The notes: generated by a model from the letters alone, not told the origin. A stretch of 5,936 bases of DNA from Chromatiales bacterium (GCA_031177845.1 JAPSGG010000115.1:1-5936); one strand, 5' to 3'. Numbered from the stretch's first letter, positions 1 to 5,607 are shown. Numbers and translations: made by a program.

Positions 1-81
1 GTCACGGTAGGCATTTTTGCTCTGCGTCCCGCCGACGTCGTGTTGGTCGGGCGCGAAGACGGTGTAGAGACCTTGAGCTGA
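1..81 (+). CDS. Possible C-terminal end of an unidentified gene (partial)
   Basis: Plus frame 1 is open from the window edge to a TGA at 79-81 and encodes 26 residues ending GREDGVETLS. Its third codon positions are rich in G and C. If real, it is the tail of a gene starting outside the window and converging on the minus-strand lipoprotein gene. I do not recognise the family. The opposite strand is also open here and reads as a hydrophobic stretch followed by YTVFAPDQHDVGG, but it has no ATG and would begin inside the T-tract of a terminator. Strand choice is therefore uncertain. Confidence 0.25.
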   Translation, partial: VTVGIFALRPADVVLVGREDGVETLS

Positions 82-107
82 CAACACTGCTACTACAAAT
101 AGCCGCC

Positions 108-142
108 AAAATAAAGAAGGCGGTACCGTAGTACCGCCTTCT
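108..142 (-). terminator. Rho-independent terminator of the two-module lipoprotein gene
   Basis: A perfect 12-bp inverted repeat pairs 115-126 (AGAAGGCGGTAC) with 131-142 and leaves a 4-nt loop at 127-130. On the minus strand the hairpin is followed by a T-rich run, TTATTTT (114-108). It begins 24 nt beyond the TAA stop of the lipoprotein gene at 167. There is no T-run on the plus-strand side, so it acts on minus-strand transcription. Confidence 0.85.
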
Positions 143-166
143 AAAGGTGCAGTGTTTAGATCTGAC

Positions 167-1939
167 TTAGAGCAGGTCAAGCAAGCCGAGCAACCCGCCT
201 AGGTCCAGCAAGCTGCCCAAGCCCAACAGCTCGTCCAGATCGACCAAACCGTTTACGAGGCTCAGCAGGTCTGCCACTGGAAGGCCGTCAGCGTTCAGCT
301 GATCGGTTAGGCCTTGGGCCACTGCCAACTGGTTGCTGGGTATAGCGCCGCCGACGCCGTTCAACAAGGACGAGAGATCAAGCAAGTCCCGGTTGGCCGG
401 ATTGAGGATCAGCAGCCGCTGTACCTCGGCGCGCATGCGATTCAGCAGCTGATGGGTCAAGCCCACACCGAGAAGCTGGTTTACGGTGTCGAGCACTCCC
501 TCTACGCTGGGATCGGTCGGGTCGAGCTGACCTACCAAGTTCATCAGCGTATCCAGCTGCGGACTACTTATCGCATCGGTCACGCCGATCTCATCCACGA
601 GCGCCTTGAGCGCATTCAACGTTTGGACGTTTCCAGCTGCCTCATCAAGTGTGGCTACCGCGTTCTCGAGGTCGGCCATCAGCGAATCGCCAAACAGCGC
701 TACCACCTCCTCGCCGCTCGGCACATTGATCTCGGTGGTATCCACGAACAGGATGTCATCATCCGTGAGCGGGTTGTCAAGATCCACCTGACAGGCTAGG
801 GCGGCGGTATAGTTGCCTGCCAGCAGCAGATCCGAGCCATATTCCAAAAGCCCGGTCGTAGCATTCCTAACGACGCCCAGAACGGCAACCGGATCCTTGC
901 CTAAACCGCCGAGGTCGTTCGGCGCTACGTCCAGACCTTCAAACAGGTACACGGCGACGCCATCGCCAAGATCGCATTTTGCCTCACTGTTGAGCAGGTC
1001 AATGCTCACCTCGCCGCGGACTGCTACATCGTCACCTATCTTCGAGGCGCCATCGAAGTCGAGCTGGGTAGTCTTGCCGGCCTTCACCTCTACGTTGATG
1101 GATTCATCCGTCTTTACGAATGCGATGTGTTCGTTCGTACCCGGATTGTCCTCGCGCGCGTTGCAGGTGAACGCCACTGTGTACTTACCCGCTGGCAGCC
1201 ACGCGGCGGTGTAGTCCGCGCCCAACGAAACATTGGCGCTGCTAAGGGGCTCTAGAGTCTTGAGACCGATATCAGTCGGGTTCACCCTAGCACCCGCGTA
1301 GACGTACACCGCATTGCCTTTACCGGTGTTTGCGTCGGCCGTGCAATCGACGTCCGTGATCAGCGATTCCGCAACGGAGCCTGCAACCTTGCCGACCGTG
1401 CGGTTATCCACCAGCCGCAGAACGGGCGCCACGATGTAGCCGGCGGGCGATAGCCCGAGCATAGACTTGCGCAGGTCGAAGTCGATAGTGAAGGATCCCT
1501 CGCCACCCTCGGGCACGGTGAAACCGCCGCTCATGGTCAACCCGCTGGCGCCGGCGATCGCGAATTCGTGCTCGCTTCCGTCTGCGAGCGTGACAAATGA
1601 ATTCTTGGCATCAATCTCAAGGCGCATCCACTCGTAATCACCCGCTTGCACGCTCACGTCGTTTAAAAGCTCGCTGCTCGCTCCCGCCTGTAGATCGAGC
1701 AGGCTGATCTTCTTGTGGAGTGGGAATGTGGCTGCGTCGCCGCCCTTCGGCTTAACCGTGACGCCGGTCACGTGCACCATCACCTTACTGGCAAAATCGA
1801 CCGGGCCGTCGGTCAACGCCACATCGAGCGACCCCTGGGCGGATGAGCCACCACCGCCGCCACCGCATGCGGTCAACGCGGTGACGGCGCTGATCACCGC
1901 GAGTGATGCAAAAGACTTCAACGAAATTGTTTTTGACAT
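167..1939 (-). CDS. DUF4382-domain lipoprotein with two repeated beta modules and a Leu/Gly-rich C-terminal tail
   Basis: This encodes a 590-residue exported lipoprotein. The signal peptide ends in the lipobox LTAC with Cys25 as the predicted lipidated residue, followed by a Gly/Ser linker. Residues about 37-180 match the DUF4382 pattern (GSLDVALTDGPVDFA, TGVTVKPKGG, LLDLQ, FTIDFDLRKS). Two related beta-rich modules follow at about 184-296 and 307-417. Each has one early and one late cysteine (C199/C259 and C322/C383), probably a disulfide pair. Residues 418-590 lack cysteine, look helical and become increasingly Leu/Gly-rich, ending in GGLLGLLDLL. I chose the ATG at 1939 because it puts the signal peptide at the N-terminus and has GGAAAGGG eight bases upstream. 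The frame stays open to 2077, but that extension has no signal-like features. The molecular function of DUF4382 proteins is unknown to me. An envelope role, as a surface or periplasmic anchored protein, is inferred from the lipobox. Its paralogue lies upstream on the same strand. Confidence 0.9.
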   Translation of the reverse strand: MSKTISLKSFASLAVISAVTALTACGGGGGGSSAQGSLDVALTDGPVDFASKVMVHVTGVTVKPKGGDAATFPLHKKISLLDLQAGASSELLNDVSVQAGDYEWMRLEIDAKNSFVTLADGSEHEFAIAGASGLTMSGGFTVPEGGEGSFTIDFDLRKSMLGLSPAGYIVAPVLRLVDNRTVGKVAGSVAESLITDVDCTADANTGKGNAVYVYAGARVNPTDIGLKTLEPLSSANVSLGADYTAAWLPAGKYTVAFTCNAREDNPGTNEHIAFVKTDESINVEVKAGKTTQLDFDGASKIGDDVAVRGEVSIDLLNSEAKCDLGDGVAVYLFEGLDVAPNDLGGLGKDPVAVLGVVRNATTGLLEYGSDLLLAGNYTAALACQVDLDNPLTDDDILFVDTTEINVPSGEEVVALFGDSLMADLENAVATLDEAAGNVQTLNALKALVDEIGVTDAISSPQLDTLMNLVGQLDPTDPSVEGVLDTVNQLLGVGLTHQLLNRMRAEVQRLLILNPANRDLLDLSSLLNGVGGAIPSNQLAVAQGLTDQLNADGLPVADLLSLVNGLVDLDELLGLGSLLDLGGLLGLLDLL

Positions 1940-2234
1940 AGATACATCCCTTTCCATAAAGATCGACGAGGTATGAACCAGAATCTGGTCACACGTTTGA
2001 TGCGGGTTAGACGGCTTGAGGGCCCCACCTGCGTTTCCCTTCCATGAGTGATCAAATCTTCCTTGGCGGCCAGTCAAGCTAGCTGCTGCTTAACCTGCCT
2101 CCCCAACGCAGCTCCCCTGCGTGTGCACATTTACGCGCACCCGCGCCGTGGCATCAATGGAATTGGGGAGCAATTCCGATAAGGCACGTCGTTACGCCGA
2201 CTTGCGGCGAGAGAGCGTGGATGATTGTGGTGTT
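1940..2234 (-). promoter_or_regulatory. Upstream/leader region of the two-module lipoprotein gene, with two inverted repeats
   Basis: The 295 nt between the terminator of the upstream paralogue and the start codon at 1939 must hold this gene's own promoter. Two perfect short inverted repeats stand out: ACGCAG/CTGCGT at 2106-2122 (6-bp stem, 5-nt loop) and GGAATTG/CAATTCC at 2159-2177 (7-bp stem, 5-nt spacer). On the minus strand, TTGACT (2077-2072) is a good -35 match but has a poor -10 seventeen bases on. TTGATG followed 18 bases later by TAAATG is another weak candidate. I cannot settle the transcription start. The repeats could be operators or leader hairpins. Confidence 0.35.
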
Positions 2235-2270
2235 AAAAAAAACGGGCTTGCGGCAGCCGACGCAAGCCCG
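2235..2270 (-). terminator. Rho-independent terminator of the one-module lipoprotein gene
   Basis: A perfect 10-bp stem, CGGGCTTGCG at 2243-2252 with its complement at 2261-2270, encloses an 8-nt loop. On the minus strand it is followed by eight consecutive T residues (2242-2235). It lies about 76 nt beyond the TAA stop of the lipoprotein gene ending at 2347. This strong intrinsic terminator separates the two paralogous lipoprotein genes into different transcription units. Confidence 0.93.
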
Positions 2271-2346
2271 GTGTAGAGGTTCGTCTCTTCTGGAGATGGA
2301 GAATTGTAAAGGCCGTGTCGAAGCCAGTCTCGCCGTTCGCTGAATT

Positions 2347-3357
2347 CTACTGAGCGGCGAAATCAAGTGTGGTCGTGTCTCCGGCGGTTACCTTGACATT
2401 CTTCATCGGCCCCTGAAATGCGAGATCATCGTCCGCCTCAGAATCGCCGCCTTCCCCTTCGGTCTCGGGCACAGCCTCCTGATCCGCCCTACAGGTGAAG
2501 GCCACCGTGTATTTGCCTTCTGGCAGGAAGCCGACGGTGTAAGTATAGGCGCCATCGTTGTCCCCATTGGCGACTAGGGCCGTCGTGATCGGTCCGTCAT
2601 CGCCATCCACGCCATCGATGTCGTCCGGCGTCGCGCCGGCACCGAACACATACACCGCATTGCCGGTATGTGGGTCATTGTCACTGCACAAACCATTGCT
2701 ATTGTCCAGCAGCGCGACCACCACCTCACCGCTGATGCTGCCTACGTCATTATTGTCGACGATTCGTAGGGCTGGCCGCAGGAAATACGCGCTCTGGAAG
2801 GGAACGCCTTGGGGATCAGTAATGGATTTACGCAAGTCGAAGTCAATGGTGAAATTAGTGCTACCGTCTGCGGCGATCGTGAACGGGCTGACCAGCCTAA
2901 GCCCCTGCTGGGCGCTGTTCGGTATGCACAGCGGGAATTTGACATCGGGACCGCTATCTTTGAAGGTGATGTAACTCGGTGAGGAACCAGGATCGGCGCC
3001 CTGACACTGCGAAATGTCAAAGGCATTGACGTCCAAGCGGATATGGTCATAGCGTCCCGCGGGCAACAGCGCATCGTCGATGAGAAGCGTGCTGCCATTG
3101 CCCTGCAGATCGAGCAGGTTAATCTGCTTTGGGGGGACGAAGGGGCCGAACATGATCTCCTCGCCTGACTGCGGTTTGATTGCCACGCCGGTAAACGCGA
3201 CGACGACTTCCAGTGCATTATCGATGGGCGCATCGGTAATGGCCACACTGAGGGAGCCCTCACTGCTGCTGGAGCTGCTGCCGCCACCGCCACAGGCGAC
3301 CAACGCACCGGTCACGGCCACAGAGAAAATCGATTTAAACGAAAATGAGTTTGACAC
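2347..3357 (-). CDS. DUF4382-domain lipoprotein with one beta module
   Basis: This encodes a 336-residue exported lipoprotein paralogous to the gene at 167-1939. The signal peptide ends in lipobox LVAC with Cys22, followed by a GGGG/serine linker. DUF4382 covers about residues 34-201 (GSLSVAITDAPIDNA, TGVAIKPQSGE, LLDLQG, FTIDFDLRKS). One C-terminal beta-rich module at about 206-335 carries GNAVYVFGAG and PEGKYTVAFTC. Cysteines beyond the lipobox occur as two potential pairs, C118/C144 inside DUF4382 and C224/C289 in the module. Acidic insertions at about 244-255 and 292-311 are absent from the paralogue. The start is GTG at 3357-3355, not ATG. It is supported by AAGGAG six bases upstream and by the immediate signal peptide. 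A strong terminator follows the stop codon. Function beyond membrane anchoring in the cell envelope is unknown. Confidence 0.92.
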   Translation of the reverse strand: MSNSFSFKSIFSVAVTGALVACGGGGSSSSSSEGSLSVAITDAPIDNALEVVVAFTGVAIKPQSGEEIMFGPFVPPKQINLLDLQGNGSTLLIDDALLPAGRYDHIRLDVNAFDISQCQGADPGSSPSYITFKDSGPDVKFPLCIPNSAQQGLRLVSPFTIAADGSTNFTIDFDLRKSITDPQGVPFQSAYFLRPALRIVDNNDVGSISGEVVVALLDNSNGLCSDNDPHTGNAVYVFGAGATPDDIDGVDGDDGPITTALVANGDNDGAYTYTVGFLPEGKYTVAFTCRADQEAVPETEGEGGDSEADDDLAFQGPMKNVKVTAGDTTTLDFAAQ

Positions 3358-3363
3358 GGTAAT

Positions 3364-3369
3364 CTCCTT
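3364..3369 (-). promoter_or_regulatory. Strong Shine-Dalgarno site fixing a GTG start
   Basis: On the minus strand AAGGAG lies six bases before the GTG at 3357-3355. This near-ideal ribosome binding site identifies the non-ATG start codon of the one-module lipoprotein. Confidence 0.85.
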
Positions 3370-3395
3370 CTTACGTAGTCAAAGATGCGGCAAGC

Positions 3396-3406
3396 TGGAC
3401 TGTCCA
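3396..3406. promoter_or_regulatory. Short perfect palindrome upstream of the one-module lipoprotein gene
   Basis: TGGAC-T-GTCCA is a perfect 5+1+5 inverted repeat centred about 44 nt upstream of the GTG start at 3357. Its position is compatible with an operator. I found no convincing -10 box beside it, so the role is only inferred from symmetry and location. Confidence 0.2.
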
Positions 3407-3434
3407 TGGGAACTCTGTCCCTTTAGCGGTCGAG

Positions 3435-3668
3435 CTATGAAGCCTGGAAGCGGCATTGGATAATGCGCTGGACGCGCCCCTCGGCTGGCTCGTCCTCGAG
3501 ATTTAGACCCAAGAATTCCGCCGCATCAATGGCGCTTGCGAAAATTCCGACCAGGGCAAGTACCGCCCCGATGTGCGGCCGAAGTTTTGAATGGTGCCGC
3601 AACTGCCAACCATGCGGCAGGACCACAATCAAAAGACTACAGCTCATTGCATACATGGGTCTGTTCAT
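3435..3668 (-). CDS. Doubtful small membrane-like ORF
   Basis: A 77-codon minus-strand frame runs from ATG at 3668 (alternatives at 3656 and 3647) to TAG at 3435-3437. It holds a hydrophobic run, IGAVLALVGIFASAI, that could span a membrane, followed by an acidic segment (LNLEDEPAEGR). Third codon positions in its second half are GC-rich, as expected for coding sequence here. No start codon has a recognisable ribosome binding site, and I recognise no family. It would lie upstream of, and codirectional with, the lipoprotein gene starting at 3357. It may be a gene fragment or chance. Apart from the ribosome binding site and palindrome near 3364-3406, the 340-nt interval 3358-3697 holds nothing else I can support. 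Confidence 0.25.
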   Translation of the reverse strand: MNRPMYAMSCSLLIVVLPHGWQLRHHSKLRPHIGAVLALVGIFASAIDAAEFLGLNLEDEPAEGRVQRIIQCRFQAS

Positions 3669-3697
3669 GGCGAGGCGGCGGTTGTTAGCCTCTGGGC

Positions 3698-4005
3698 ATG
3701 CACAGATCTGAAGAATTGACTGACGAGCAATGGGCCTTGATCGAGCTACTGATCCGCCACCGCCGCGACACGCCCATGGTCGAGGTCGACCCATCCTGCA
3801 CGAGCATCAGGCTGTACGGAATGGCATATCGTGGGTACTGCGTGGCGACCAGATGGGCCGATTTACCGGAATGGTTTTCCTTCCAGGTCGATGTGCCTTT
3901 TGCAGGTTCAGTCGATGGAAGGCTAGGGTGCTGCGCAGCATTCTGCAGACACTGGCCGGCACTTATGGGATAGAGGCCGAATCATTGGCACAAGCCGACC
4001 GATAG
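3698..4005 (+). pseudogene. Frameshifted remnant of an IS5-family transposase OrfA
   Basis: Conserved pieces of the short N-terminal transposase protein of two-ORF IS5-type elements (DUF4096-like) appear in order but in alternating frames. The frame from ATG 3698 gives MHRSEELTDEQWALIE. A frame one base off then gives PPPPRHAHGRGRP, QAVRNGISWVLR, and later FSRWKARVLRSILQTLAG. The piece WADLPEW, matching the family's W-R-D-L-P-E, falls back in the first frame. At least two or three indels are therefore required. No catalytic DDE half (OrfB) follows, and I could not find terminal inverted repeats or a target duplication. The element is dead and truncated. Confidence 0.8.
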
Positions 4006-4227
4006 CATCGGCCCAATCCGGATCATCAAAAAAGAGGTCGAGGAGTGGTCGAGACTCAGCGGGACAAGCTCTTGGGTTCCTAAGGACGCTGGAGTTCCTA
4101 TTCTGCCCCGCCCTTATAAGGCATCTTTCTTTTTAATCTCTCATAGCCCAGATGTCTTAACCATTGCGCCGGTCTTTGACTCTCTGTTCACCTGAGGGTC
4201 TCAGATACCGACATTTGATTGCTATTT
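4006..4227. other. Non-coding stretch with nothing recognisable
   Basis: Between the transposase remnant and the phasin promoter region I see no convincing gene, RNA gene or mobile-element end. A short direct repeat of GGTCGAG occurs at 4036-4042 and 4047-4053. The sequence becomes AT-richer towards the phasin promoter. Confidence 0.5.
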
Positions 4228-4237
4228 TTACCGGTAA
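4228..4237. promoter_or_regulatory. 10-bp palindrome abutting the phasin promoter
   Basis: TTACCGGTAA is a perfect 10-bp palindrome ending four bases before the -35 box of the phasin promoter. Such a site could bind a dimeric regulator, but no known consensus is recognised and chance is possible. Confidence 0.2.
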
Positions 4238-4241
4238 GGTG

Positions 4242-4270
4242 TTGACATGGTAACCTCACTGGCGTAACTT
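4242..4270 (+). promoter_or_regulatory. Sigma-70 type promoter of the phasin gene
   Basis: A perfect -35 box TTGACA (4242-4247) is followed after exactly 17 bases by TAACTT (4265-4270), a modest -10 match. It lies about 80 nt upstream of the phasin ATG in an AT-rich stretch, and no other gene intervenes. Confidence 0.65.
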
Positions 4271-4280
4271 GAATTTTACC

Positions 4281-4295
4281 TGCTGCAACGCAGCA
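4281..4295. promoter_or_regulatory. Probable PhaR operator in the phasin leader
   Basis: TGCTGC-AAC-GCAGCA is a perfect 6-bp inverted repeat with a 3-nt spacer. Its core, 4283-4293, fits CTGC-N3-GCAG, the motif I recall for the PHA-responsive repressor PhaR upstream of phasin genes. It lies about 10 nt after the -10 box, so it overlaps or closely follows the transcription start, where a bound repressor would block transcription. PhaR is not encoded in the window. Confidence 0.6.
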
Positions 4296-4348
4296 AGAAC
4301 CCCATCATTTCCTTCCTTTCTTGATCGAACGATCTTTGGAGACACGAG

Positions 4349-4741
4349 ATGCAAAATGAATTGTTTAATCTCTTCAATGTATTTGCCAACACCACGTTTA
4401 ACGCCGCCCGTCAGTTGACCGATATGAATGTCCGCACCTACGAGAGGCTGGTGAAACGGCAGATCGAGCTAACCAGCGACTTCGTGGAGAGTGCTGTCAA
4501 GCAGTCCGTTTCCCACTATGCGGCCGCACAGAAGGAAATCGCTGAGGAGTATGCCGATAAGGTGCAGAAGGCCAATAAGGACACGGTGAAGATCATCATC
4601 CAGGCTCAGGATGAGCTCAGCAGCTATCTGGAACGGCAGCTGCCAGCCGCCATGCAAGAGGTCAAAGCGACGATTAAGGACACCACCCAAGAGGCCGCTG
4701 AGGCCACCCGGCCGGCGGCGAGCAAGCGAGCGGCTGCCTAA
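4349..4741 (+). CDS. phaP: Phasin family protein (PHA granule-associated)
   Basis: This encodes a 130-residue phasin, a small amphipathic helical protein that coats intracellular polyhydroxyalkanoate granules and controls their number and size. The whole chain looks helical. It opens with MQNELFNLFNVFANTTFNAA, followed by RQLTDMNVRTYERLVKRQIEL and FVESAVKQS, a typical PF09361-type pattern. Residues 56-115 are rich in Ala, Glu, Lys and Gln (HYAAAQKEIAEEYADKVQKA). A short Ala/Lys/Arg-rich tail ends the protein, as in many phasins. There is no signal peptide, which fits a cytoplasmic location. The ATG at 4349 is preceded by GGAG at 4338-4341 with a 7-nt spacer. The gene is monocistronic by appearance, with its own promoter, a PhaR-like operator and a terminator hairpin. 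PHA synthase and the other pha genes are not in the window. Confidence 0.92.
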   Translation: MQNELFNLFNVFANTTFNAARQLTDMNVRTYERLVKRQIELTSDFVESAVKQSVSHYAAAQKEIAEEYADKVQKANKDTVKIIIQAQDELSSYLERQLPAAMQEVKATIKDTTQEAAEATRPAASKRAAA

Positions 4742-4776
4742 ATTACCACGCTCTACGCGCTACCGCGCATGCTTGT

Positions 4777-4798
4777 CCCCCGCCCGCAAGGGCGGGGG
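4777..4798 (+). terminator. GC-rich hairpin after the phasin gene, probable terminator
   Basis: A perfect 9-bp stem, CCCCCGCCC (4777-4785) with GGGCGGGGG (4790-4798), is closed by a stable GCAA tetraloop. It lies 36 nt beyond the phasin stop. The downstream T-tract is weak (CTTGCCTTG), so termination may be incomplete, or the hairpin may mainly protect the 3' end of the transcript. Confidence 0.65.
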
Positions 4799-4961
4799 CT
4801 TGCCTTGCGCATAGTCACTTCGTTCTTCATCCAAGACGTTCATATCTGCAGTTATCGCTGAAGGTATCTACTGGCGAACGGTCGATCAAATCGATCTTCA
4901 TGCTTCAAGCAGTATTTGGCTCTCGACTAGGTCGAAGTCAGCGCCTACAAGCGCGAGACGG

Positions 4962-5267
4962 CTACTCGCTGGGAGAGAGGTCAAATAGCTCGGGGCTAAT
5001 TGCGGGATTTCTTCCAATACTGCCGCTCATCACGGCCTTGAGTTGGCCGACTTCATCTCTTGAGCCGGTCATCCACCAGTCGAAGTCCTTGTGGATCCAG
5101 AATCATCGGCATGCAGGCGTGCAAGCTCGGCCATGAGCTCGTTCGCAGTTGCCGCAATGATGGTGCAGGTCTCGATCGTCTTCTCCTCGCCTGGCCACGT
5201 CCCATAAGCCAGCGGCGGCTACATTCAAAATGACAAGGGAGAGGAGTCAAAGGAACACGACACACAT
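4962..5267 (-). pseudogene. Decayed SRAP/YedK-type gene remnant
   Basis: Pieces of the SOS response-associated peptidase (SRAP, YedK/HMCES) family lie in order on the minus strand in shifting frames. Intact members are about 200-230 residues and bind abasic sites in single-stranded DNA through Cys2. The start near 5267 reads ATG TGT followed, after a missing base, by an R-V-P-L-T-P run, resembling the family's MCGRFALT. AGLWD lies at 5199-5213. WPGEEKTIETCTIIAATANE and LMAEL start at 5197. LHACMPMILDPQ sits in the next frame, preserving the H-x-R-M-P-like histidine. DFDWWMTG and a tail to TAG at 4962-4964 use yet another frame. Most of the region between the N-terminus and AGLWD, including family catalytic residues, is deleted. 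It cannot make a functional protein. The identity of the last 30 residues is uncertain. Confidence 0.7.
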
Positions 5268-5313
5268 GTAAGTCACTCGTGCGTCAGTCAAACAGGCGAA
5301 GGCGCACATAGGA

Positions 5314-5532
5314 TCAGGTGTCAAATCCGGAATGCAGCCCTTCGAAGTATTTATATCTGAACTCCAACTGCCTCATGGCTTCGAGACGCCGCCCAAGCAC
5401 TTCCAATGGGTGCGGACACCCCCACACAGGCATCCTGACGATGCAGAAGACACCAGGCTCGGTTTCAATCTCATATGCAATCTCGTAATTACGGCCACCT
5501 TTGATGATCACGCGCTGCGTCGTCACGCGCAT
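5314..5532 (-). CDS. Small hypothetical protein, beta-rich N-terminal half
   Basis: This encodes a 72-residue protein of unrecognised family, from ATG at 5532-5530 to TGA at 5314-5316. The first half alternates as beta strands would (QRVIIKGGRNYEIAYEIE, then PGVFCIVRMPVWG). The second half suggests a helix (LEVLGRRLEAMRQLEFRYKY). Third codon positions are rich in G and C, and the composition is protein-like. A purine-rich GAGGGGGGG lies about eight bases before the ATG and could serve as a ribosome binding site. It is divergent from the gene at 5608 and antisense to a longer plus-strand frame starting at 5332. I prefer the minus strand here because its translation looks more natural. No signal peptide or membrane segment is seen. 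Confidence 0.5.
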   Translation of the reverse strand: MRVTTQRVIIKGGRNYEIAYEIETEPGVFCIVRMPVWGCPHPLEVLGRRLEAMRQLEFRYKYFEGLHSGFDT

Positions 5533-5607
5533 CTCGCTGTCCCCCCCTCAAATCCACTGGACGATTCCAGCCACAACGGTCGATTCTACACTGGTACTGG
5601 CGGCGAC

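Noticed and set aside
314..1976. Open plus-strand frames opposite the longer lipoprotein (314-799, 606-791, 813-1214, 1713-1976)
   Set aside because: They are antisense to a well-supported gene, give low-complexity or arbitrary sequence, and lack ribosome binding sites.
1940..2077. N-terminal extension of the longer lipoprotein to an ATG at 2077
   Set aside because: It would place 46 hydrophilic residues before the signal peptide and bury the lipobox. The ATG at 1939 has its own ribosome binding site and starts directly with the signal sequence.
2154..2366. Minus-strand open frame of 70 codons
   Set aside because: It runs through the terminator hairpin and the end of the lipoprotein gene and has no ribosome binding site or family resemblance.
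2558..3308. Open frames overlapping the shorter lipoprotein (plus 2558-2974, minus 2742-3308)
   Set aside because: They are shadows of the lipoprotein frame; the minus one is Arg/Ser/Pro-rich, as expected of an out-of-frame reading.
4469..4814. Open frames overlapping the phasin (minus 4469-4690, plus 4611-4814)
   Set aside because: They overlap a confidently identified phasin; the plus one is Arg/Pro-rich and runs through the terminator hairpin.
4900..5136. Plus-strand open frame of 78 codons
   Set aside because: It is antisense to the SRAP remnant, has no ribosome binding site and has no recognisable features.
5053..5265. Minus-strand open frame of 70 codons as an intact gene
   Set aside because: Its N-terminal and C-terminal pieces resemble SRAP, but the middle is an out-of-frame reading of SRAP sequence. 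It is one frame of a pseudogene, not a separate gene.
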